64,000 nucleotides of DNA from JAAXHV01 sp965207165. GTDB lineage: Bacteria > Pseudomonadota > Gammaproteobacteria > Eutrophobiales > Eutrophobiaceae. Positions 44,810-55,400 of the stretch are shown here, in pieces (the stretch's first letter is position 1; each line of letters starts with the position of its first letter). A program made the translations under genes and the position numbers. Under the pieces are notes generated by a model. That model saw nothing but the letters and a program-made list of their open reading frames with translations, had not been told where the DNA came from and made no database searches. The stretch is from NCBI GenBank assembly GCA_965207165.1, contig OZ242265.1, forward strand, positions 4,278,001 through 4,342,000, written 5' to 3'.

Positions 44810-44821
44810 TGCCGTTTCTAT

Positions 44822-44898
44822 TGCGGGGTGGAGCAGTCTGGCAGCTCGTCGGGCTCATAACCCGAAGGTCGCAGGTTCAAATCCTGCCCCCGCTACCA
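44822..44898 (+). tRNA. metY: Initiator tRNA-fMet (anticodon CAT)
   Basis: A 77-nt cloverleaf with encoded CCA. Acceptor GCGGGG pairs with CCCCGC while positions 1 and 72 are unpaired (T and T), the mark of an initiator. The anticodon stem has three G-C pairs around CTCATAA. D arm GAGC...GCTC; T arm GCAGG-TTCAAAT-CCTGC. Its position ahead of rimP-nusA-infB matches metY of other gammaproteobacteria. Confidence 0.95.
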
Positions 44899-44943
44899 GA
44901 TACTGAAGGTAGAGATACAGGGATAGAAAACCGGAAGCCGGAA

Positions 44944-44970
44944 ACCGTTACCCTGAATTCAGGTAACGGT
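44944..44970 (+). repeat. Palindrome ACCGTTACC / GGTAACGGT
   Basis: Perfect 9-bp arms (44944-44952 and 44962-44970) around a 9-nt loop between the tRNA and the terminator-like hairpin. It may be a processing hairpin. Confidence 0.5.
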
Positions 44971-44991
44971 AACGGTTGCATGGGTTTCATG

Positions 44992-45016
44992 AAGTGGGCT
45001 ATATGCCCACTTTTTG
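44992..45016 (+). terminator. Hairpin with T-run after the initiator tRNA
   Basis: AAGTGGGC (44992-44999) pairs with GCCCACTT (45005-45012) around a 5-nt loop and is followed by more T. It looks like an intrinsic terminator that would leave the downstream rimP operon dependent on read-through or another promoter. Confidence 0.75.
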
Positions 45017-45082
45017 TTTTAAACCCCGGCGTTCCGGAGCACAGGTTCGGCTTGAATGATTTTATTCGGCTGTGGTGAAGAC

Positions 45083-45541
45083 ATGAACAGACAAAGACTG
45101 GACCTGGACAGACTGTTAAGACCCGTCGTGACGGATATGGGTTATGTGTGCTGGGGGATTGAACACTTGCGTCAAGGCCAAGCCTCGCTGTTGCGTATCT
45201 ATATCGATGGCGAGCCGGGGATCACGCTGGAAGACTGCGAGAGAGTGAGCCACCGGCTGTCCGGAGTTCTGGATGTTGAGGATCCCATTGGCGGCGAATA
45301 CCTGCTGGAAGTATCTTCGCCCGGGCTGGATCGGCTGCTGTTTACCCCGGCACAATTTGAACAGTTTGCAGGAGAGACGGTAAAAGTCAGACTTTCAAGG
45401 ACGTTTGAGACGCGTAAACGTATTACGGGAACCATACAGAGAGTGAGTGGAGACACGGTGATCGTGAATGAAGCAGGCACGGAATTCCATATTCCGCTGC
45501 AAGATATAGACAGGGCAAGAATTGTGCCCCGGGAGTTTTAA
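45083..45541 (+). CDS. rimP: Ribosome maturation factor RimP
   Basis: 30S assembly factor, 152 residues, with LRPVVTDMGYVCWGIEHL, LRIYIDGEPGITLEDCERVSHRLSGVLD and YLLEVSSPGLDR typical of RimP. First protein gene of the nusA operon. ATG 45083 is chosen over an upstream in-frame ATG at 45056, which adds nine non-homologous residues. Confidence 0.96.
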   Translation: MNRQRLDLDRLLRPVVTDMGYVCWGIEHLRQGQASLLRIYIDGEPGITLEDCERVSHRLSGVLDVEDPIGGEYLLEVSSPGLDRLLFTPAQFEQFAGETVKVRLSRTFETRKRITGTIQRVSGDTVIVNEAGTEFHIPLQDIDRARIVPREF

Positions 45542-45547
45542 CGGCTT

Positions 45548-47059
45548 ATGTCGATGAATAAAGAAATTTTGATGGTAGTGGACGTGGTTTCCAATGAAAA
45601 AGGCGTAGGAAAGGGGATCATATTCGAAGCCATTGAAGCTGCGCTGGCCAGCGCTACCAAAAAGCGCCAGCGGGAAGATATAGAAGTGCGGGTTGCCATC
45701 GACCATGAGACAGGCGACTACGAAACATTCCGGCAATGGGAGGTAGTGGAAGACAACCCTGAGCCCCTGGAATTTCCGACACGGCAGATCTACCTGGCGG
45801 ACGCCCAGGAAAAAGAAACGGCCATCGAGATTGGCGATTTTGTCGAGGAACCGATGAATTCGGTCGAGTTCGGCAGAATTGCCGCGCAAAGCGCGAAACA
45901 GGTCATTATGCAGAAGGTGCGCGAAGCCGAACGTAAACAGGTTTTCGATGCGTATATTGACCGGGTCGGCGAGATGGTCATCGGCTTTGTGAAGAAGGTG
46001 GAAAGAGGTAATGTCATCCTGGACCTGGGAGGTAATGCGGAAGGGTTCATACCCAGGGATGAAATGATACCGAGGGAAGCAGTCAGACCGCGGGATCAGA
46101 TCCGGGCCTACCTGCGTGAAGTGAAGCCGGAAAGCAGGGGGCCGCAGTTGTTTCTCAGCCGCACGGCGCCTGAGTTGCTGATCGAACTTTTCAAGATTGA
46201 GGTGCCTGAGATCAACGAAGGCCTTATCGAGATCATCAATGGGGCGCGCGACCCGGGGTCCCGGGCAAAGATCGCGGTAAAAGCCAATGATCCCAGGATC
46301 GACCCTATCGGAGCGTGCGTCGGCATGAGGGGATCGAGGGTGCAGGCAGTGTCCAATGCCCTGGGCGGCGAACGGGTCGATATCATACCCTGGGACGAAA
46401 ACCCGGCACAATTCGTCATCAATGCAATGGCGCCGGCTGAGGTGGTTTCGATACTGGTTGACGAGGACAGCCACAGCATGGACGTAGCCGTGTCCGAAGA
46501 GAACCTGTCGCAGGCGATTGGCCGGGGCGGCCAGAACGTCAAGCTGGCCAGTGAATTGACGCAATGGGAATTGAATGTCATGTCGGTTGAGCAGGCGGAC
46601 CAGAAGACCGAGACCGAAGCCCAGGGACTGCAGCAAATGTTCATGGAAGAGCTGGACGTGGATGAGGAAATCGCGGTCATCCTGGTACAGGAGGGGTTTT
46701 CCAGCGTTGAAGAAATCGCCTACGTTCCCGAGAATGAGATGGTGGATATAGATGAGTTCGACGAGGAGTTGCTGAAGGAACTGCGCGGTCGCGCCCGGGA
46801 TATCATGTTGACCCGCGCCATCGTCAACGAGGAAAAGCTGGCGGATGTAAAACCGGCTGACGACCTGCTGGAAATGGAAGGCATGGATGAGGCGCTTGCT
46901 TATGAACTGGCCGTGCGCGGCGTGGTTACCATGGAAGACCTGGCGGAAAGCTCAGTGGATGAATTGCTTGAAATTAACGGTCTGGATAAGACCCGCGCAG
47001 GCGAACTGATAATGACCGCACGCATTCCCTGGTTTGCAGCGGAAGAAGTCAACGGTTAG
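45548..47059 (+). CDS. nusA: Transcription elongation/termination factor NusA
   Basis: 503 residues in standard order: N-terminal RNAP-binding domain, S1 domain (about 135-200; VGEMVIGFVKKVERGNVILDLGG), KH1 and KH2 (DPIGACVGMRGSRVQAVSNAL; QAIGRGGQNVKLASELT) and two C-terminal acidic HhH repeats (about 360-500). The duplicated acidic repeats are typical of gammaproteobacteria. Confidence 0.97.
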   Translation: MSMNKEILMVVDVVSNEKGVGKGIIFEAIEAALASATKKRQREDIEVRVAIDHETGDYETFRQWEVVEDNPEPLEFPTRQIYLADAQEKETAIEIGDFVEEPMNSVEFGRIAAQSAKQVIMQKVREAERKQVFDAYIDRVGEMVIGFVKKVERGNVILDLGGNAEGFIPRDEMIPREAVRPRDQIRAYLREVKPESRGPQLFLSRTAPELLIELFKIEVPEINEGLIEIINGARDPGSRAKIAVKANDPRIDPIGACVGMRGSRVQAVSNALGGERVDIIPWDENPAQFVINAMAPAEVVSILVDEDSHSMDVAVSEENLSQAIGRGGQNVKLASELTQWELNVMSVEQADQKTETEAQGLQQMFMEELDVDEEIAVILVQEGFSSVEEIAYVPENEMVDIDEFDEELLKELRGRARDIMLTRAIVNEEKLADVKPADDLLEMEGMDEALAYELAVRGVVTMEDLAESSVDELLEINGLDKTRAGELIMTARIPWFAAEEVNG

Positions 47060-47072
47060 AGACGAGTTGAAT

Positions 47073-49616
<2,544 letters not shown>

Positions 49617-49697
49617 GAATTACGAATTACGAATTAGGAATTACGAATTGGTGCGCAAACCTGCAATTCGTAATTCCTAATTCCTAATTCGTAATTG
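49617..49697. repeat. Paired inverted GAATTNN heptamer arrays
   Basis: Forward array 49617-49651 (unit endings AC, AC, AG, AC, GG) and inverse array 49664-49697, whose reverse complement has endings AC, AG, AG, AC, GC. They can pair into a long hairpin with a 12-nt loop between infB and rbfA, inside a conserved operon. Confidence 0.8.
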
Positions 49698-49705
49698 AAA
49701 GTTAA

Positions 49706-50065
49706 ATGCCGCGTGAATATGCACGAAGTCAACGCGTTGCGGACCTGTTGCAACGTGAAATTGCGTTATTGCTGCAAAAAGAAACGTCATTCCGGGAGAC
49801 GGGACTGATTACGGTGTCATTTGTCGATGTCAGTCCTGATCTCAGAAATGCCGGCGTCTATTTTACCTGCCTGCAACCTGCCTGCGCCGAGGAGGAAATC
49901 GTGGATTTACTCAACGAACAGGCCGGCCACTTGCGTCACCTGCTGGCGCAGGTACTGCCGTTACGGGGAGTGCCGCAATTGACTTTCCGCCTTGATCACA
50001 CCCTCAACCGGGCAAACCGCTTGACTGAACTCATAGATCGCGCCAATCAAAAACCTGAAGAATAG
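49706..50065 (+). CDS. rbfA: Ribosome-binding factor A
   Basis: 30S maturation and cold-shock factor of 119 residues. REYARSQRVADLLQREIALLLQKE and the VTFVDVSPDLRNAGVYFT-like strand (VSFVDVSPDLRNAGVYF) fit RbfA, with RLDHTLNRANRLTELIDRA at the C-terminal end. Between infB and truB as usual. Confidence 0.95.
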   Translation: MPREYARSQRVADLLQREIALLLQKETSFRETGLITVSFVDVSPDLRNAGVYFTCLQPACAEEEIVDLLNEQAGHLRHLLAQVLPLRGVPQLTFRLDHTLNRANRLTELIDRANQKPEE

Positions 50066-50200
50066 CTGGTTCAGGGTCACAAAGTTTTTGCCGCAGAGGC
50101 CACAGACATCACAGAGTGGATCGGGAATCTTATTGATATGCCGAAGATTTTCATGGTTATCGCCGGTCGTCCCTGTGCCCTCTGTGGCTGAAATACCATT

Positions 50201-51121
50201 ATGACGCGAAGGAACAAACCAAGAGGTCGCAACGTCACCGGGATACTGCTGCTGGATAAGCCGGTAGGGTTGACTTCCAATGACGCGCTGCAGAGAGTGA
50301 AGTCCCTGTTCCGGGCAAGAAAGGCGGGACATACCGGCAGCCTGGACAAGGCCGCGTCCGGCCTGTTGCCGGTATGCTTCGGCGAGGCAACAAAATTTTC
50401 CGGGTTTTTGCTTAATGCGGATAAACATTACCGGACAGTTTTTCAACTGGGCATACAGACCAGCACCGGCGATGCGGAAGGCGAGGTTGTATTCCGGGGC
50501 GAGTTGCAGGACCTGACGCGCACGCGCATAAACGCCGCCCTCAAGCACTTCAAGGGCACAATCCTGCAGGTGCCGCCCATGTACTCAGCGTTGAAACACA
50601 AGGGGCAAAGGTTGTACAAGCTGGCTCACCAGGGGCTGGAGGTGGACCGGGAGCCCCGGGAAATTACCGTCCATCGCATAGAGTTGCTCGATTGCCGGGA
50701 TGAAGAACTGGAACTGGAGATACTGTGTTCCAAGGGGACCTATATCCGCACACTGGCTGAAGATATCGGCAAGGAACTGGGTTGTGGAGCCCACGTGAAA
50801 TTCCTCAGGCGCATCGGCGTAGGGCCATATGCCGATAAAGACCTGATGACCATTCCCCAACTGGAGAATATTGCCGAAGCCGGGTTGCCTGACCTGGATG
50901 CGGAATTGCTGGGCGTCGATTCCGTCCTGCAGGATATGCCGGCGGTCCACCTGGTCGACCCCGTTGCCTTTTACCTGTGCCAGGGCCAGCCGGTCATGGT
51001 GCCCGGGGCGCCTACCAGCGGCACGTTGCGGATCTACACCGAGGATGGGCGTTTTCTGGGGGTGGGCGAGGTGCTTGATGACGGGCGCGTGGCGCCGAAA
51101 CGGCTGGTGGCGCACGGCTGA
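50201..51121 (+). CDS. truB: tRNA pseudouridine-55 synthase
   Basis: Makes pseudouridine 55 in the tRNA T loop. 306 residues with GILLLDKPVGLTSNDALQ, the catalytic Asp in GSLDKAASGLL, and KGTYIRTLAEDIGKELG, followed by a C-terminal PUA-like domain. The usual motif reads GTLDPxATGxL; here the three residues after Asp are Lys-Ala-Ala, a local departure. The aspartate itself is kept. Confidence 0.93.
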   Translation: MTRRNKPRGRNVTGILLLDKPVGLTSNDALQRVKSLFRARKAGHTGSLDKAASGLLPVCFGEATKFSGFLLNADKHYRTVFQLGIQTSTGDAEGEVVFRGELQDLTRTRINAALKHFKGTILQVPPMYSALKHKGQRLYKLAHQGLEVDREPREITVHRIELLDCRDEELELEILCSKGTYIRTLAEDIGKELGCGAHVKFLRRIGVGPYADKDLMTIPQLENIAEAGLPDLDAELLGVDSVLQDMPAVHLVDPVAFYLCQGQPVMVPGAPTSGTLRIYTEDGRFLGVGEVLDDGRVAPKRLVAHG

Positions 51122-51184
51122 CTATCCTGCGCCCTTCCCCGGGCGTAAACCTTTATTTGTTCCTTAATATACACAATAAAATCC

Positions 51185-51214
51185 TTTCGACTCAATCACG
51201 GATTTTGCTATAAT
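51185..51214 (+). promoter_or_regulatory. Candidate promoter for the OmpA-domain gene
   Basis: TTTCGA at 51185-51190, an 18-bp spacer and a consensus TATAAT at 51209-51214. Supports transcription of the inserted gene independent of the truB operon. Confidence 0.5.
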
Positions 51215-51305
51215 GGCATTTGTAATGCATTTCATATCAAGTTGTAACTGTAAAGGCGGATAAATTACCCTGAATCCAGCCGCCACTAAACGCCAGGTGA
51301 AATTC

Positions 51306-52586
51306 ATGGAAAGCGATAATTTACGCAAATTAAAGAACCTGCTGCTACAGTCATCGAGGACTTTATTTTTTCCGATACACATCGTGCTGCTTTGTATTGT
51401 GAGAGTGCTGCTTGCAATCCCACTGGTATGTATTGTTGTAGTCCCAGTTCTTTTTGCCTGTTTCCTGATCTCATTTCTGGTCCCCTGGGGTGTTGCTTTC
51501 CTGGAGGGGCTCACGTCTCACCACCGGTACGAAGCGTTCATCAACACCATGGCATTTATCGGTAGTCTGGGATTATTGTCCTATCTGGTTAATCGTTCCT
51601 TTGACACCATTATGAGGTCTGCGGTCAGTTTGGGAAAAAGTCTGGTCAAGATCATGTGTCTGCAATGGATACCCGGATTTGAGATCAGGAAAGGCCTGAC
51701 AACTACCGGGGAACAAATCAATCAGGCATGGATGAGAATCGTTGATACTTACAAATCATCCGGGCTCCTGGTTCTGTCCACGACACTGATAACTGTCATC
51801 GGTGTGTTGATATACCATCTGGAAACAGGCAAAAGAGTGTCGGTCAATCTTGAGGCTGAACTGGAAAATATTGTACAACTCCAGCAACATTTGAATCAGG
51901 AATTCAACCAGTCACTAACGACTGTGAAGGCAAAGCTGGAATTAATGGTAATACATCATAATGAGCTGACAGAGAAATTTGATGGTCTATTCAAGGACTA
52001 TAACAGGAGTATTGTTGTCTATTCTCTGGTATATCCCCCTCAAGGCGACCTGGACTCCAAAAAAGGTATTTGTCCTGATAATGAAGAGTTTCATACCCTG
52101 GAATGGCTGACTAAGTTCAAATCTGCCATCACGCAATGCGCTGAAAACGGATCGCGGGTCAAAATTGATGTGACAGGATTTTCCAGCATAGCACCGGTAG
52201 CCACGGCGAATGGATATGGTTCTTCCGGCTTGCTGAATTGTGAGATTGCAAATCAACGTGCGGAAGCCGTAATGGGTTTTCTGATAGAAGATGGGTACCA
52301 ATGCAAGGCATTCCTGGAAGACAGCCTGTGGGAACTGCCGGAAAATAAACTGTGCACAAGGAAAATGGATGAGATCAGCTTTGGCGGTGATCGTGGGCTG
52401 GCTTATGACGTAACATACAGGCCTTGGCAAAACTATGAACAGATGAAACGAGCCAGGCCGGTTAATGATGGAACACTGGTAGGCGTACGAAGATATGCGT
52501 CTGAGTTTTTGAACCGCGTAGTACAGATAACTGTCGAAAACGATGCATGCTGGCGCGGTGAATGGAAGCAACGTCTGTATAATTGA
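51306..52586 (+). CDS. Membrane-anchored protein with OmpA-like C-terminal domain
   Basis: Protein of about 426 residues. Hydrophobic helices near 23-50, 76-98 and about 155-175 anchor it in the inner membrane, then a coiled-coil-like segment (ENIVQLQQHLNQEFNQSL) and a C-terminal region resembling an OmpA/MotB peptidoglycan-binding fold (VKIDVTGFSS, NQRAEAVMGFL, LNRVVQITVE). Start ATG 51306 has AGGTGA upstream. The gene is more AT-rich than its neighbours and splits truB from rpsO, which are normally adjacent, so it is probably a lineage-specific insertion with its own promoter. Function unknown. Confidence 0.7.
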   Translation: MESDNLRKLKNLLLQSSRTLFFPIHIVLLCIVRVLLAIPLVCIVVVPVLFACFLISFLVPWGVAFLEGLTSHHRYEAFINTMAFIGSLGLLSYLVNRSFDTIMRSAVSLGKSLVKIMCLQWIPGFEIRKGLTTTGEQINQAWMRIVDTYKSSGLLVLSTTLITVIGVLIYHLETGKRVSVNLEAELENIVQLQQHLNQEFNQSLTTVKAKLELMVIHHNELTEKFDGLFKDYNRSIVVYSLVYPPQGDLDSKKGICPDNEEFHTLEWLTKFKSAITQCAENGSRVKIDVTGFSSIAPVATANGYGSSGLLNCEIANQRAEAVMGFLIEDGYQCKAFLEDSLWELPENKLCTRKMDEISFGGDRGLAYDVTYRPWQNYEQMKRARPVNDGTLVGVRRYASEFLNRVVQITVENDACWRGEWKQRLYN

Positions 52587-52822
52587 GACAATCAGAACGG
52601 CTGTGCTGTTTTGTGCACGGGCAATCGGTAACATACTTCAATTTGACCCGCTCGAGACAGGGATATCGTTCCGTTAGACTGTATCTATCCTTGTGTGCGC
52701 GTGTTGCTGGCAACCCGAAGTAATATCGCACCAACAGTCCTGCCGCACGCGTTGAAATTTACAATCCGGCGCCGATTAATTTATCCTGCAACAGGCCCTT
52801 TTCTACGACTGGATGTTTTTTC

Positions 52823-52851
52823 TTGTTTGTTGCCGCAAGCGCGGGTACAAT
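52823..52851 (+). promoter_or_regulatory. Candidate rpsO promoter
   Basis: TTGTTT at 52823-52828, 17-bp spacer, TACAAT at 52846-52851, about 43 bp before the rpsO ATG. Fits the known habit of rpsO-pnp having its own promoter. Confidence 0.6.
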
Positions 52852-52893
52852 ACGCACGCTTTAAGAATGATTGGGAAGGAGAATAATATTTCA

Positions 52894-53163
52894 ATGCCGT
52901 TAAGTCAGCAGCAAACAGCTGATATCCTGAAAGACTATCAACGTGCCTCCGGCGATACGGGTTCGCCGGAAGTCCAGGTCGCGTTACTGACCGCGCGTAT
53001 CACTGATTTATCACAGCATTTCAAATCGCATTCCAAAGATCACCATTCACGACAGGGTCTGTTGCGTATGGTAAATCGGCGTCGAAAACTGCTGAGTTAT
53101 CTAAAGAACAAAGACGTCAACCGCTATCGGGAACTGATTGGCCGTTTATCGTTGAGAAAGTAA
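52894..53163 (+). CDS. rpsO: 30S ribosomal protein S15
   Basis: 89 residues beginning MPLSQQQTADILKDYQR, with GSPEVQVALLTARI and HHSRQGLLRMVNRRRKLLSYL, the diagnostic S15 core. Upstream in-frame codons are excluded since S15 starts here. Precedes pnp. Confidence 0.97.
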   Translation: MPLSQQQTADILKDYQRASGDTGSPEVQVALLTARITDLSQHFKSHSKDHHSRQGLLRMVNRRRKLLSYLKNKDVNRYRELIGRLSLRK

Positions 53164-53194
53164 CGGATCCGGCATCATTCAGTATATCCGGCAA

Positions 53195-53213
53195 CCCGGG
53201 CAAGTCACCCGGG
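53195..53213 (+). other. rpsO-pnp intergenic hairpin
   Basis: CCCGGG at 53195-53200 and 53208-53213 around a 7-nt loop. In E. coli this interval carries a terminator and an RNase III processing hairpin that controls pnp; this small stem may be part of an equivalent, but the long RNase III stem is not evident by eye. Confidence 0.4.
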
Positions 53214-53285
53214 CTGTCAGCGTGCTCCATTCCTTGCAGGAACAAGTCATTTCAAATATCAGACAGATAACAATCGGGAAATATA

Positions 53286-55370
53286 ATGAACGTAGTTAAA
53301 AGAGAATTTCAATACGGGAACTTACCGGTAGTCCTGGAAACCGGCAAAATTGCCAGGCAGGCGAGCGGAGCGGTAATGGTCAGCATGGGGGATACGGTCG
53401 TACTGGTAGCCTGCGTAGCCAGCAGGGAATCCAGGCCGGACCAGGGTTTTTTCCCGCTTACGGTGGATTACCAGGAAAAGACCTATGCCGCGGGCAAGAT
53501 ACCCGGCGGTTTTTTCCGGCGTGAAGGGCGGCCTGGGGAAAAGGAAGTACTGACCTCCAGGCTGATCGACCGGCCGATACGCCCCCTGTTTCCCAAGCAT
53601 TTTAAAAACGAAGTCCAGATCATCGCCACGGTCATGTCGCTGGACCCGGAGGTTGACCCGGATATCCCCGCCCTGATAGGGGCCTCGGCCGCACTGGGAT
53701 TATCCGGAGTTCCGTTCCAGGGACCCATCGGCGCGGCGCGCGTGGGCTACCGGGATGGCGAATACCTGCTTAACCCCAGTTATGGCGCCTTGTCCACTTC
53801 GGAGCTGGACCTGGTGGTGGCGGGGACGGAAACATCCGTGCTGATGGTTGAATCCGAAGCCGGGTTGTTATCGGAAGAGGTAATGCTTGGCGCAGTGATG
53901 TTCGGTCACAGCCAGTTACAACTGGTAATTGAAAATATCCACCAGCTGGTTGCCGCTGCGGGTACCAAATCCTGGGACTGGCAGCCTCCGGCTGACGACA
54001 GGGAACTGGAGGATGAGGTCAACGAGATGTGTGCCGACCTGGTGCATGAAGCCTATGCAATCCAGGATAAAATCAGCCGGCGGGAACGCCTGGGCGAGAT
54101 TCGGGATGAGACAATCACCACGCTTGCCGACAAGCACCCTGAGCGCTGGAGCGACAGGACAATCGGGGAAACCGTTGAACAGTTGGAAAGCAGTATCGTC
54201 AGGGGCGCCATAGTCGCAGGCGAGCCGCGTATTGACGGCAGGGACACGGCAACGATCAGGGAAATAAGGTCGGAAGTCGGCGTTTTGCCGAGGGCTCACG
54301 GTTCTGCCGTGTTTACCCGGGGTGAGACGCAGGCCATTGTAACGGCTACCCTGGGCACGGACCGGGATGCGCAGATCATCGATGCGATAGAAGGAGAACG
54401 CAAGGATCCGTTTATGCTGCATTATAACTTTCCTCCCTATTGCGTCGGTGAAACTGGACGCGCGATGTCGCCCAAACGGCGCGAAATAGGCCACGGCCGG
54501 CTGGCAAAGCGAGCCTTGATGGCAGTCATGCCGAACATGGAGGAATTTCCCTACGCCCTGCGGATTGTATCCGAGATAACCGAATCGAACGGTTCCAGTT
54601 CCATGGCTTCGGTATGCGGCGCCAGCCTGTCATTGATGGATGCCGGTATAGATATAAAGGCGCCGGTGGCCGGCATCGCCATGGGTTTGATAAAGGAAGG
54701 TGACAAATTTGTGGTATTGTCGGACATCATGGGTGATGAGGATCACCTCGGCGATATGGATTTCAAGGTAGCCGGGACGGAGACGGGCATCAGCGCACTG
54801 CAAATGGATATCAAGGTGCCCGGCATAACCAGGGAGATTATGGAAGTTGCGCTGTCCCAGGCCCGGGACGGGAGGCTGCATATCCTGGAGAACATGAACA
54901 GCGTGCTGGGCACGGCGCGTACAGAGATGTCCGAATATGCACCGCGGGTTACCACGATCAAGATTCACCCGGACAAGATCAGGGACGTTATCGGCAAGGG
55001 CGGCGCCACGATACGGTCAATAACGGAAGAGACGGGGGCGGCCATCGACATAGATGATAGCGGCTATGTCAAAATCTATTCCAGCGACAAGACAGCCAGC
55101 GACGCGGCGCTTAAGCGCATCGAAGACATTACGGCTGACGTCGAAGTAGGAAAGATATACAAGGGAAAGGTGGCCAAGCTGATGGACTTCGGCGCATTCG
55201 TCAATATTCTGCCCGGCAAGGACGGCCTGGTGCATATCTCGCAGATTTCCGAGGAACGGGTCCAGAATGTCAGCGATAAATTGTCGGAAGGCGACTTTGT
55301 CAAGGTCAAGGTGCTCGAGATTGACCGGCAGGGCCGGGTCCGTCTCAGCATGAAAGCTGTCAACGAATAA
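53286..55370 (+). CDS. pnp: Polyribonucleotide nucleotidyltransferase
   Basis: Phosphorolytic 3'-5' exoribonuclease of the RNA degradosome. 694 residues: two RNase PH domains (first with FFRREGRPGEKEVLTSRLIDRPIRPLFP; second with TRGETQAIVTATLGT and the SDIMGDEDHLGDMDFKVAGT metal site), then KH (IRDVIGKGGATIRSITEETG) and S1 (GKVAKLMDFGAFVNILPGKDGLVHISQ). Confidence 0.98.
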   Translation: MNVVKREFQYGNLPVVLETGKIARQASGAVMVSMGDTVVLVACVASRESRPDQGFFPLTVDYQEKTYAAGKIPGGFFRREGRPGEKEVLTSRLIDRPIRPLFPKHFKNEVQIIATVMSLDPEVDPDIPALIGASAALGLSGVPFQGPIGAARVGYRDGEYLLNPSYGALSTSELDLVVAGTETSVLMVESEAGLLSEEVMLGAVMFGHSQLQLVIENIHQLVAAAGTKSWDWQPPADDRELEDEVNEMCADLVHEAYAIQDKISRRERLGEIRDETITTLADKHPERWSDRTIGETVEQLESSIVRGAIVAGEPRIDGRDTATIREIRSEVGVLPRAHGSAVFTRGETQAIVTATLGTDRDAQIIDAIEGERKDPFMLHYNFPPYCVGETGRAMSPKRREIGHGRLAKRALMAVMPNMEEFPYALRIVSEITESNGSSSMASVCGASLSLMDAGIDIKAPVAGIAMGLIKEGDKFVVLSDIMGDEDHLGDMDFKVAGTETGISALQMDIKVPGITREIMEVALSQARDGRLHILENMNSVLGTARTEMSEYAPRVTTIKIHPDKIRDVIGKGGATIRSITEETGAAIDIDDSGYVKIYSSDKTASDAALKRIEDITADVEVGKIYKGKVAKLMDFGAFVNILPGKDGLVHISQISEERVQNVSDKLSEGDFVKVKVLEIDRQGRVRLSMKAVNE

Positions 55371-55400
55371 ACCGATGGGAATGTTGCTCCCGGGAAAATA

